A stretch of DNA of 45,961 nucleotides from an uncultured Methanobrevibacter sp. (GTDB lineage Archaea > Methanobacteriota > Methanobacteria > Methanobacteriales > Methanobacteriaceae): NCBI RefSeq assembly GCF_947169325.1, contig NZ_CAMVPN010000009.1, positions 1-45,961 on the forward strand. The letters are read 5' to 3'. The position numbers and the translations under genes were made by a program. Below, in pieces: positions 1 through 6,627 of the stretch; the stretch's first letter is position 1; every line of letters starts with the position of its first letter. The notes under the pieces were generated by a model. It was not told where the DNA came from. It was given only the letters and a program-made list of their open reading frames with translations, and did no database searches.

Positions 1-87
1 ATGGTGATTTGAGTCCTTATAGGTTTCTTTTCCTTGCTTTAAGATTTTATCGACAAAATCCAAATAACATTGATTGATAGTTAACAT
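1..87 (-). CDS. Partial CDS, N-terminal 29 residues, unidentified
   Basis: An ATG on the minus strand at 87-85 opens a frame that runs off the window edge at base 1 without a stop. GGAG lies 7 bases before the ATG, a good ribosome-binding site. The visible peptide begins MLTINQCYLDFVDKILKQ and ends in a Tyr-Lys-Asp-Ser-Asn-His-His stretch. That pattern recalls the start of thymidylate synthase/dCMP hydroxymethylase-like proteins, but 29 residues are too few to name it. A longer overlapping frame at 47-280 lacks a comparable start signal and I treat it as spurious. Confidence 0.5.
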   Translation of the reverse strand, partial: MLTINQCYLDFVDKILKQGKETYKDSNHH

Positions 88-529
88 AAAAAAACTCCGT
101 TTCTAAATTAGTTAAAAATATGTTTTGTAAAGTATTTAATATTATCAATTTTAATAGAAATTTGGTTTTGTTAGTTACCTCACCTATATTTAGCCATTTT
201 AATTTATTGTTTTCAAGACCGCTTTTTAAAATATTGATGTTAGCTATTAGTATTTTGATTATTTTTGAGTAACATTTCATTTAATTATACTTCTATTTGA
301 TTATTCGATAGGTAATTTCGAAGTCAGATGTGGGATGGGATTTTCATTGCAAATTGCTCCCACACGGTAAAATTGTTGTGAGTGTGTAAAATTGTCGTCA
401 CATTGTAAAATTGTTGTGAGCGTGTAAAATTGCTTTGGAATGATAATTATTATTTTAATTCTTATTTTAGAAATTTTCAGATAAGTATTTATAATTTAAG
501 TCAAATATTACATTAACATTGGTGATTTG
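88..529. other. Intergenic region with promoter-like DNA and repeats
   Basis: No gene is convincing in this 442-bp AT-rich stretch between two divergent genes. It holds a 7-bp inverted repeat (TGTGGGA at 329-335, TCCCACA at 358-364), the 19-bp repeat array listed separately, and a TATA-like TATTTATAATTT at about 486-497 that fits a promoter for the gene at 530. A CATTAACATT sequence lies at 511-520, directly before the ribosome-binding site. Confidence 0.6.
349..443. repeat. 19-bp-period tandem repeat array, copy 1 (5 units)
   Basis: The core TAAAATTG recurs at 368, 387, 406 and 425, exactly 19 bp apart, with a degenerate unit (GCAAATTG) at 349. The two best units are TAAAATTGTTGTGAGTGTG and TAAAATTGTTGTGAGCGTG. 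The 3' halves vary more than the core. Nineteen is not a multiple of three and the units have no open frame, so this is not coding. The same core and period recur at 5548-5623. The array lies about 90 bp upstream of the gene at 530. Tandem sites for a DNA-binding protein are the simplest reading, but that is inference. Confidence 0.85.
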
Positions 530-1174
530 ATGATTTTCAGGACATTTGAAGAATATGATAAAGAGTTGAAAGAAATTGAATCTACATTGGATTCAATGGA
601 GAAACGATTGGATGAAGAACCATATAGTTCAATTAGGAAAGGAAATTATCGTGGTTTTCAAGAGTTATACAAAATATTTCGTCAAGATAGGGATGATTTT
701 CTTGAAATGTTGCATGAAAATGTGGTTTTACACCTTTGCAAAGGGGAGGTAAAGTGCCATAATATTTCTTTATTAGTTTTTAGGTGTTTATTTGATAATT
801 TTATTGATTTGATAATTTTCATTTCTGATTTTGTTAAAAAGGAATTGGAGTATGTTGGTGAATATCATGATTTGATGTTGAAAGATTTTTGCAAAGAATC
901 TATTCAAATTGTCTTTTCTATGGATACTGATATAAGTGAGTTAATGGAAGTTTATCTTAATCATGAGGTTTTCAGCAGACTGCTTGACTTGATTGACTGT
1001 GATGTTGAAGATTTGGAAAAACAAAAAGAGGTTATAGGAACAGACAGCATGTCTGCCTATAAAAAATTCTTAAAAATCATCATTGATAATGAATTGGATT
1101 TCACTCTTGAAAACAAATCCCGCAAAGTTGGATTGACATGCAAAGAAGCAAGAAAAATATATGATAAACTTTAG
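530..1174 (+). CDS. Hypothetical protein, mostly helical
   Basis: A 214-residue soluble protein that I do not recognise. It has no signal peptide or clear membrane segment. The first 40 residues are highly charged and probably helical, a hydrophobic helix lies near residue 90 (LFDNFIDLIIFISDF), and the C-terminus is lysine-rich and could form a small helix-turn-helix-like end. The ATG at 530 is preferred over the TTG at 527 because GGTGA ends 4 bases before it, the spacing used throughout the window. The gene is convergent with the next one and the stop codons overlap at 1171-1174. The 19-bp repeat array lies upstream. Confidence 0.75.
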   Translation: MIFRTFEEYDKELKEIESTLDSMEKRLDEEPYSSIRKGNYRGFQELYKIFRQDRDDFLEMLHENVVLHLCKGEVKCHNISLLVFRCLFDNFIDLIIFISDFVKKELEYVGEYHDLMLKDFCKESIQIVFSMDTDISELMEVYLNHEVFSRLLDLIDCDVEDLEKQKEVIGTDSMSAYKKFLKIIIDNELDFTLENKSRKVGLTCKEARKIYDKL

Positions 1175-1863
1175 ATGTAGTTCATCAGTAAATCAAACAG
1201 CTCTTTTGCCTTGTCAGTTGAATCCTGTTCGGTAATGTCTTCAGGTATTTCGTATACGAATGTAGGATAACCCGCTTGTGCAATAGGTTTGGATACCAAT
1301 ACTGCTGAAGTTGACTTGTAGGTTTCCCCTCCTGTTACAGGATAGTAATTGAAATCACTTGTTTCATTTATCTTTTCGGCTATTTCAACTGATGCGTTGT
1401 CCATCTCAGGTGTTGCAAGGTAGAATCCCTGGCCGTACTCCGGAATGTGGGAGTGGCTTATGATTACGCAATTCGCATCTGATTTTGTAACGTCGGGATT
1501 TACATAGTCATGAACAAGGCCTTCACCATGTGCCCTTCCGTTTTCATAATCCTGAGGGTCTTTTGTCACGTTGACCTGATAATGTATTATTTTCGCATCG
1601 CTGTGTGCATCCGCCCATTCCTTTGCAGCCTTGATTTCAGGATCAATTGATAAAGGCTCCCTTGGATGGATTCCAGTAATTAAAGCTATTGTCTTGTTTG
1701 CGCTTGGATTTCCATAAATGAACTTTTCAACGGTTCCATTTTCAGTATCTCCCAATACTGTGGACTGTGCTGTTTGCTTTGTTACATTATTTCCCATGAA
1801 ATATAGTCCTGCAAGAATCAGCAAACAGACAACTATTAGAATAATTTTAGTTTTCTTTTGCAA
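1171..1863 (-). CDS. Membrane-anchored M14/AstE-like metallohydrolase, predicted
   Basis: A 230-residue protein with one N-terminal membrane anchor (IILIVVCLLILAGLYFM) and an extracytoplasmic domain. The segment ALITGIHPREP contains an H-x-x-E pair typical of the zinc site of M14 carboxypeptidases and succinylglutamate desuccinylase-like enzymes; an HSH further on and the Glu of YEIPE could supply the third ligand and the catalytic acid. The substrate is unknown; a wall or peptide substrate is possible given its outside location. The upstream GTG at 1872 lies inside the ribosome-binding sequence GGTGA, so the TTG at 1863, four bases after it, is the likelier start. The domain call rests on motif reading only. 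Confidence 0.6.
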   Translation of the reverse strand: MQKKTKIILIVVCLLILAGLYFMGNNVTKQTAQSTVLGDTENGTVEKFIYGNPSANKTIALITGIHPREPLSIDPEIKAAKEWADAHSDAKIIHYQVNVTKDPQDYENGRAHGEGLVHDYVNPDVTKSDANCVIISHSHIPEYGQGFYLATPEMDNASVEIAEKINETSDFNYYPVTGGETYKSTSAVLVSKPIAQAGYPTFVYEIPEDITEQDSTDKAKELFDLLMNYI

Positions 1864-1894
1864 ATTTTTCACCTTGGATTGATATTTATAGAAG

Positions 1895-2698
1895 TTAATT
1901 TTTATACTTTTTCCACAGTTCAGTTTGAAGAACGCTCTTTTCGCTTATCTCTTCCAGCTTCAAAAACAGTTTCCATGGCATTGACAGTGTAAGGTACTCG
2001 CTAGGTATGAAGTGCTTCATCTTGTACTTGCCTGCAAAGTCAACAGGACCCAGTATAGGTTTTGGGTCATCGCTTTCTGCCTGTTGGAATGTGAAGTTTC
2101 CGATGGCTTGACACGCTGAAGCCTGCGGTGTCAAAACATATGAATCCCTTGTTCTGAAGCTTGAGTTTATCTGAATCAGTGCTGTCAGCTCAACTGCATT
2201 GACGGTGAAGATTACTGATTCGGGAGTCTCTTCCTCTTCAAGGTTCTCCATTCCTTTGAAAACAACATAATCCTCGCTGTCATATATCGGACGGCTTTTG
2301 ATGTTTTCCTTTGCGGTTTTAAAATCCGTAAATATTCTCTCACCTTCCTTGAACATTTTACGGGTATTTTTTTTGAAATATTCCAGTTTCTTTTCGTATT
2401 CTTCCCTGTCCGGTGCCGATTCGACTCCGCATGAGAGAAACGTTGCTTGGAAATCCAATGCTTCCTCATCTTTGAATCCTGTTCCCCAGCCGAAACCTGA
2501 AGATATTCCTCCGCAGGTGATGTTTTCACGTCCAAAGCAGGTCGTTTCTCTTTTGGCGATTGTCCGTGCAACAAATGCCATCACACAGCCTCCCTTACCG
2601 GGTTTAGGGCTTACCGCATCGTCAGGTTTTGTGTCGGTTTTTATTAGTGCTATTGGCGGAAATCTGAAATTCATTTCCTTTGTAATATTGCTGTTCAT
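1895..2698 (-). CDS. DUF169 family protein
   Basis: A 267-residue cytoplasmic protein that resembles the DUF169 family (COG2043), common in methanogens and of unknown function. The conserved-looking N-terminal part includes KPGKGGCVMAF, then CFGRENITCGGISSGFGWG with several cysteines and glycines, and a later LTPQASACQAIGNF. The cysteines could bind a metal or cofactor; this is inference. A GAGGTTGAT ribosome-binding site precedes the ATG. The gene lies 31 bp upstream of the M14-like gene on the same strand, so the two may be cotranscribed. Confidence 0.6.
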   Translation of the reverse strand: MNSNITKEMNFRFPPIALIKTDTKPDDAVSPKPGKGGCVMAFVARTIAKRETTCFGRENITCGGISSGFGWGTGFKDEEALDFQATFLSCGVESAPDREEYEKKLEYFKKNTRKMFKEGERIFTDFKTAKENIKSRPIYDSEDYVVFKGMENLEEEETPESVIFTVNAVELTALIQINSSFRTRDSYVLTPQASACQAIGNFTFQQAESDDPKPILGPVDFAGKYKMKHFIPSEYLTLSMPWKLFLKLEEISEKSVLQTELWKKYKN

Positions 2699-3138
2699 GT
2701 TATCAACCTCAATACTTATTCTTTTCTATTTTTTTTGGTAATGTAATTTTCTGATTTGTATTAAATGTTGAAGCAAATAATCTTAAAGAATATATATTGG
2801 GATTCCACTAAAACTGGTTTTTGACCTACAGCCAATTTGGTGATATTGTCTTTTAGGATGGCGATGCATTAAAATGGTTTTTGGAATGAAATTATTTAAA
2901 TACGTTTTAGAAAATTTTGAAAAATGTAATGTTTGGTTGCCAAAAGATGGCCAATGGATTTGTTTTATTTTAGTTATTCTTTTAATTGAACAATTTTTAG
3001 AATATGCATTTGTATCACTGTTTATTTTTTACATATCTTTTTCTATATGAAAATCATTGAAATATTTTTAAAAAAACTGAAACATTTAAATACTACTTTG
3101 GATAATCTAAGATAAGAATTTAAAATGAGGTGATAAAA
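2699..3138. other. Intergenic region between DUF169 and DUF1002 genes
   Basis: About 440 bp of AT-rich DNA between divergent genes. TTTAAATACTAC at about 3086-3097 fits the TATA region of the DUF1002 gene. A possible small gene lies at 2874-3050 (separate entry). Short near-repeats, AAAACTGGTTTTTG and AAAATGGTTTTTGG, occur at about 2810 and 2872, of unknown meaning. Confidence 0.5.
2874..3050 (+). CDS. Possible small membrane protein, 58 residues
   Basis: An open frame from ATG 2874 (or ATG 2886) to TGA 3048 encodes a 54-58-residue peptide. A polar N-terminal part (KYVLENFEKCNVWLPKDGQW) is followed by a strongly hydrophobic stretch (ICFILVILLIEQFL) and a second hydrophobic end. The ribosome-binding site is weak (AGGATGG about 18 bases upstream), though a TATA-like ATATATATT lies near 2790. 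AT-rich DNA yields hydrophobic frames by chance, so this is only a candidate. Confidence 0.28.
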   Translation: MVFGMKLFKYVLENFEKCNVWLPKDGQWICFILVILLIEQFLEYAFVSLFIFYISFSI

Positions 3139-3996
3139 ATGCGTAAGATTACTATAGCACTATTGGCACTAATCCTTGTGGGCATGCTGATTCCTGCAGG
3201 ATTTTCAACTGATTCAAATGTTGTAATAACTTATGGAGAAACTACCTATCAAAATTCAGAATACAAATCAATTGTGGACAGCTTCTTTCAAAGCCAGTCC
3301 AACATCAACGTAGGAAATGCAGAATCCAAAATAATCACTGCAAGTCAGGTTAACGAAATATCCGGTGGAATAACAGGCAAAACCTACAACTCAAATCAGA
3401 TATTGTCCTCCGCCCTTGTGGACCTGAACGACAATGATAATCTTCAGGTGAGCGTTGACAAATCAAAGATCACAACAATAACAGGCAACATGTACATTTC
3501 AGCCCTCAAATCCGCTGGAATCACTGCAGGCCATGTTTATGTAACCAGTCCGGTATCTGCTACAGGTGAATCAGCCCTTGCAGGTATAATGAACTCATAT
3601 GAGGAAGCGACAAATGTTGAAATTCCGGAAAGTGTCAAAGAGGCCGCAACAGATGAGATTCAAACCCAAGCGGAAGTAATTGACAATTCAGGTGTAAATG
3701 CAGATGACCTCTCAAAACTCGTGGATGATGTAAAGCAGGAGGTTTCAAAGGACAACGTAACCGACCATGCGACAATCGTCAACATCATCAACAACTATGT
3801 CGAGAACAACAACATCAACATAACAAACGTTGATATAGAAAACCTTGCTAACACAATCGAGCAAGTCCAAAACGTGCAAGGGGACGTTAACAACTACCAA
3901 AGTCAAGTAAGTGACTTTATGGGCAATGCCACCGGCAGCGGATTTTCCCTGGATGGTCTGTTTGACTGGATTAGATCCTTTGTAAACGGGATTTAA
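3139..3996 (+). CDS. Secreted DUF1002 family protein
   Basis: A 285-residue protein with a Sec signal peptide (MRKITIALLALILVGMLIPAGFS). The mature part matches the DUF1002 family (YpuA-like): a run of Thr/Ile/Ser around ITTITGNMYISALKSAGITA, then VYVTSPVSATGESALAGIMNSYEEAT, which are the family hallmarks. Function is unknown. The C-terminal third is rich in Asn, Gln and Val and probably helical. The start is ATG 3139, because GGTGAT sits just before it; the GTG at 3130 lies inside that binding site. It is monocistronic, ended by a stem-loop. Confidence 0.8.
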   Translation: MRKITIALLALILVGMLIPAGFSTDSNVVITYGETTYQNSEYKSIVDSFFQSQSNINVGNAESKIITASQVNEISGGITGKTYNSNQILSSALVDLNDNDNLQVSVDKSKITTITGNMYISALKSAGITAGHVYVTSPVSATGESALAGIMNSYEEATNVEIPESVKEAATDEIQTQAEVIDNSGVNADDLSKLVDDVKQEVSKDNVTDHATIVNIINNYVENNNINITNVDIENLANTIEQVQNVQGDVNNYQSQVSDFMGNATGSGFSLDGLFDWIRSFVNGI

Positions 3997-4017
3997 TCCC
4001 AAATTTCTTTTTTTCAA
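3987..4017 (+). terminator. Stem-loop and T-run after the DUF1002 gene
   Basis: GGGATTTAATCCC overlaps the stop codon and folds into a 4-bp stem with a 5-base loop. It is followed within 6 bases by a run of seven T residues. Confidence 0.55.
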
Positions 4018-4053
4018 AAAAAGAGTTCAATAAAATTAAAATAAGTGGAGTAA

Positions 4054-4944
4054 TTATACTCCACTTGATGTTGTTATTGTTATGTTCTCGGAATATAATG
4101 GAACATCGTCATTTGCTGAATCAACAACATAAAGTTTCGCTTTTGCTGGCGGATTTGTTTCCCAATACCAACTAGAAATCTTATATGTGTTTCCACTTTG
4201 TGGATTTGAGCCATACCATCCAATACTAGAGTCAATTATTTTATCTTCACTGTCATAATAGTCTACTTTAACTGATAAATAGTCAAAATTAGAATCCACA
4301 TGAATGTCTCCAGTTAAATAACCAGTATAATAACCATATCCATTATCAGTAATGTTTTGGGAAAGATTTCCAACAACAACTGAATTTTCAGCATTCATTT
4401 GGTATAATGCTCCACCAGCTATTAATGCCACGAATACTAATACAAATGTTAAAATAGGAATTGCCCATAACTTTTTGTTGTTATTGCGCATTCCCTTAAG
4501 GTATAGAACCAATATTCCTGCTATGATGAATAATGCCGCTGAAATTTCACCAAATCTGCCGATGAACATGAAAACTATAATTCCGGTTACAATAAATTCT
4601 GCTGCTGCAATTAATGGTTCGTTCATCTTTTCCATTATGAATATTCCAATTAAACCACCTAGAACTCCGATAGCCATTGCAATCAGGATGTTGTTCCAAC
4701 CCATCAGCATTGGTGTTCCAAGACCTTCGCCAACGGCTGCAACAATACCTATGATGGCTAAAATTAAAGGTAATTTGCTTATAAACTCGTTTTTATTATT
4801 TTTAGCTTCAGTTGGTTTACTTTCAGATGTTTTAACTACATTTGATTCTTGTGTAGGGTCAGTGTTAAGATTAAATCCGCATGAATCACAGAATTCAGCA
4901 TCATCATCAAGTTCCTGACCGCATTTTCTACAATATTGTACCAT
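4054..4944 (-). CDS. Zinc-ribbon membrane protein
   Basis: A 296-residue protein beginning with a zinc ribbon (CRKCGQ then CDSCGF, two CxxC knuckles in the first 24 residues). A charged linker leads to five or six hydrophobic segments, and the last ~110 residues form a polar, Tyr/Ser-rich domain (YLSVKVDYYDSEDKIIDSS) resembling FxLYD-type beta domains. It probably faces outside after the last membrane helix. The start is the ATG at 4944, with AGGAGG 7 bases upstream; the longer frame from 4968 has the binding site inside it. Function unknown. It is convergent with the DUF1002 gene. Confidence 0.75.
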   Translation of the reverse strand: MVQYCRKCGQELDDDAEFCDSCGFNLNTDPTQESNVVKTSESKPTEAKNNKNEFISKLPLILAIIGIVAAVGEGLGTPMLMGWNNILIAMAIGVLGGLIGIFIMEKMNEPLIAAAEFIVTGIIVFMFIGRFGEISAALFIIAGILVLYLKGMRNNNKKLWAIPILTFVLVFVALIAGGALYQMNAENSVVVGNLSQNITDNGYGYYTGYLTGDIHVDSNFDYLSVKVDYYDSEDKIIDSSIGWYGSNPQSGNTYKISSWYWETNPPAKAKLYVVDSANDDVPLYSENITITTSSGV

Positions 4945-5047
4945 ATTTTTTCCTCCTATGATTGTCATAATTGATGTGTATAATTTATTTATTTTCTGAT
5001 ATAAAATTATTAGTATTCTGATATATAAAATAATTTTAATTTCCTCT

Positions 5048-5149
5048 ATTCAAAGGTCATGGAATCATGTCCAGATTGACACGACAATGCAGTATGCCAT
5101 GGTAAACCCGAACAATGTGAAAATAGCTCATAGGAAGTTCATAGGTTGA
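5048..5149 (+). pseudogene. C-terminal fragment of a tyrosine recombinase/integrase
   Basis: Reading 5048-5149 in one frame gives 33 codons and a TGA. The translation includes HVQIDTTMQYAMVNPNN and ends VKIAHRKFIG. Integrases of the tyrosine recombinase family end in just this way: a GHS/GHK block, a TTxxYA segment with the catalytic tyrosine, then a VNxxNVKxAHRKYI-type tail. The tyrosine of TTMQYA would be the nucleophile. The GHS block is degraded (here RSWNH) and nothing recognisable precedes it, so the gene is a decayed relic. Its stop codon abuts the first unit of the tandem duplication. Confidence 0.65.
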
Positions 5150-5353
5150 CATTAACATTTGCAATTTCCGAAATCGGACTTGAATCTACTGTTGGATATA
5201 TATCCTACTTAAATTTTCGTCTCAAAAACTTGAAACGCAGTCGTTAATGTTAATGTTGATGAATATTTCAATAACTTATGATTCTAACCATCAATTTAAA
5301 TGAAGCTATTGTGAGTTTGAGGATAGTTAATGAGGATACTCCAGTGGAAGTTT
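5148..5353. repeat. Diverged tandem duplication, unit A
   Basis: This unit of about 206 bp opens with GACATTAACATT and has AATGTTAATGTT at 5246-5257, so its first 110 bp are bounded by 12-bp inverted ends with one mismatch. Between them lie GCAATTT, a CGGACTTGAAT segment and TACTTAAATT, all of which recur in order in unit B. The second half (TGAAGCTATTGTGAGTTTGAGGAT) also has a counterpart in B. Confidence 0.6.
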
Positions 5354-5550
5354 AACATTAACATTCGCAATTTTCAAAATCAGACTTGAATAGTGTATAC
5401 AATACTTAAATTATGAACTTAAAACTATAAAATGTGGTCGTTAATGTCTAATGATTAATATTTTGACCTCTTTCACAGTAATAGTTAATTTAATTGGGTG
5501 AAATTGTGATTTTAGGGATAACTGTCTTTCAAAGGATTGAAATTCACAAT
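5354..5550. repeat. Diverged tandem duplication, unit B
   Basis: This unit begins AACATTAACATTCGCAATTT, continues with CAGACTTGAAT, TACTTAAATT and GTCGTTAATGTC, and then GATTAATATTTT. These match unit A in the same order and nearly the same spacing. The right inverted end is degraded (AATGTCTAATGATT at 5443-5456). The unit runs into the 19-bp-period array. Confidence 0.6.
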
Positions 5551-5623
5551 CATTGCTTTGAGGCTGTAAAATTGCTTTCACTTTGAAAAATTGTTTTGAG
5601 CTTGTAAAATTGTTTTTTAAGCG
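5548..5623. repeat. 19-bp-period tandem repeat array, copy 2 (4 units)
   Basis: Cores lie at 5548 (AATCATTG, degenerate), 5567 (TAAAATTG), 5586 (AAAAATTG) and 5605 (TAAAATTG), again exactly 19 bp apart. The core and the adjoining YTTTGAG match the array at 349-443. The array is about 130 bp upstream of the gene at 5752. Confidence 0.8.
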
Positions 5624-5751
5624 TTAACTGATTTTTCAAGTTTTGCTGTTAAAATTCAAGGCATTACAATCATATTTATATATTATGAACTACATAATAT
5701 TGTTGTACTCAGTTTTTATACGAATTTTAGTAATCTCAATGAGGTGTTGTT

Positions 5752-6078
5752 ATGATTTATAAAGGTTGTAACGGTACTGTAATGCTTTCATCTGAAAGTG
5801 AGGTTGTCAAGAATAATCCTGCATATAAAAAGCTTGAAAATTTTCTTATTCCTTTGAGCGCTAAATATGGTTTGGGTGAAATTCTTTTCAGGGAAAAAAA
5901 TCCTAGAAATAACAATTCAACTGATGCATTCTACATTCGGTCACCTAAGGAATGGTCTCTAGCCAAGGAATTCCAGGTTGGGGATTTAATTGTGGAAGAA
6001 TCTCAGGCTTTCATTGAAAAGGAAGACATTGAATCTGAGATTGGTCTATGCTGTGTTATTGTTAGTAGCAGATATTGA
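5752..6078 (+). CDS. Hypothetical protein, partner of HEPN-like gene
   Basis: A 108-residue soluble protein that I do not recognise. It has a mixed alpha/beta look: an N-terminal MIYKGCNGTVML strand, a helix with Lys/Pro (NNPAYKKLENFLIP), a basic middle (FREKNPRNNN) and a cysteine-containing C-terminal strand (IGLCCVIVSSRY). It lacks the GSx10DxD motif of MNT nucleotidyltransferases, the usual partner of HEPN proteins. GAGGTG lies 5 bases before the ATG. The HEPN-like gene follows after 10 bp, so the two are very likely cotranscribed. An antitoxin or accessory role is possible but unsupported. Confidence 0.7.
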   Translation: MIYKGCNGTVMLSSESEVVKNNPAYKKLENFLIPLSAKYGLGEILFREKNPRNNNSTDAFYIRSPKEWSLAKEFQVGDLIVEESQAFIEKEDIESEIGLCCVIVSSRY

Positions 6079-6088
6079 GGTATTTTCC

Positions 6089-6478
6089 ATGACTCATGCA
6101 TTTGTTCATGAACATTTGCAAGCATTTGCCAAGTATCTTTACCGACAAGATTTTTCGGATGAAAACTATGACTTACAATGCATATACCGGTCCATTGTGA
6201 ATAGATCTTATCTTTCAACTTATCTTCACACTCGTGAATGGATTATTGATAATGGTCCATACAGTGATGTTAAAGACTATGCCAATAGGGATATTGGATA
6301 TCATGCGGCTATTCTTGAAGCTTTAAAATTCTTTAAAAGATATGATGTTCGCAAAAGATACTCTGATTTCATTGATTTAAGAGTAGATGCTGATTATGAT
6401 ATTGTAGGTATTGTCACTCGTGATGATGCTTTACGAGCAATCGAACTCGCCGATGAAATTTGCAGTGCTTTGCAGTAA
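6089..6478 (+). CDS. HEPN-like domain protein
   Basis: A 129-residue all-helical protein. The order IYRSIVNRSYLSTYLHTREWI (a YRSxxxRxY helix), YHAAILEALKFF, DFIDLRVDADYDI and ALRAIELADEIC is the pattern of HEPN proteins of the COG1895 type, with the R-x-x-ADY helix near residue 98. HEPN proteins are often RNases of toxin-antitoxin and other conflict systems, but the classic R-x4-6-H catalytic motif is not intact here (no His after Arg98), so it may be non-catalytic or use the ADY variant. The ATG at 6089 follows GAGGT; a longer frame from 5990 overlaps the upstream gene and is not credible. Confidence 0.6.
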   Translation: MTHAFVHEHLQAFAKYLYRQDFSDENYDLQCIYRSIVNRSYLSTYLHTREWIIDNGPYSDVKDYANRDIGYHAAILEALKFFKRYDVRKRYSDFIDLRVDADYDIVGIVTRDDALRAIELADEICSALQ

Positions 6479-6553
6479 ACTATTTTTTTTAATCTCTAAA
6501 AAATTCCATTATCAAATCAATTTTTCCTTCAAAAGTCACTGATTTTTACCATC

Positions 6554-6567
6554 TAGTATATATACTA
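6554..6567. promoter_or_regulatory. Palindromic TATA region upstream of 6628 gene
   Basis: TAGTATATATACTA is a perfect 14-bp palindrome about 60 bp upstream of the ATG at 6628 and includes a TATA-like core. It is preceded by ATTTTTACCATCTA (6542-6555), a 14-mer that also occurs before the pyrG promoter at 33312-33325. Confidence 0.45.
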
Positions 6568-6627
6568 ATGAATAACATAAATTAATTCATTAATAGATTA
6601 AATTTAATTAACGAAAGGTTTGATAAT

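Larger units (their letters stand above)
4945..5751. other. 807-bp non-coding region with integrase remnant and repeats
   Basis: No intact gene is visible. From left to right it holds AT-rich DNA (4945-5047), a tyrosine recombinase C-terminal remnant (5048-5149), a diverged tandem duplication with inverted ends (5148-5550), the second 19-bp-period array (5548-5623), and a promoter region with TATA-like ATTTATATATT at about 5673-5683 for the gene at 5752. The arrangement looks like the scar of an old mobile element. No tRNA gene or clear attachment site was found. Confidence 0.65.

Noticed and set aside
47-280. 77-codon minus-strand open frame
   Set aside because: No ribosome-binding site and low-complexity Ile/Leu/Lys/Asn composition; it overlaps the better-supported partial gene ending at 87 in another frame.
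2298-2741. 147-codon frame antisense to the DUF169 gene
   Set aside because: Lacks a ribosome-binding site, and the opposite strand has a credible protein with a good start.
4352-4918. 188-codon frame antisense to the zinc-ribbon membrane protein
   Set aside because: It mirrors a membrane protein gene with strong family-like features; antisense of hydrophobic coding DNA often stays open. No start signal.
5531-5550. GGATTGAAAT, reminiscent of the 3' end of some archaeal CRISPR repeats
   Set aside because: It occurs once, without repeat-spacer structure or cas genes.
5752-6078. MNT nucleotidyltransferase partner of the HEPN-like gene
   Set aside because: The GSx10DxD motif is absent, so the usual HEPN-MNT toxin-antitoxin label is not justified.
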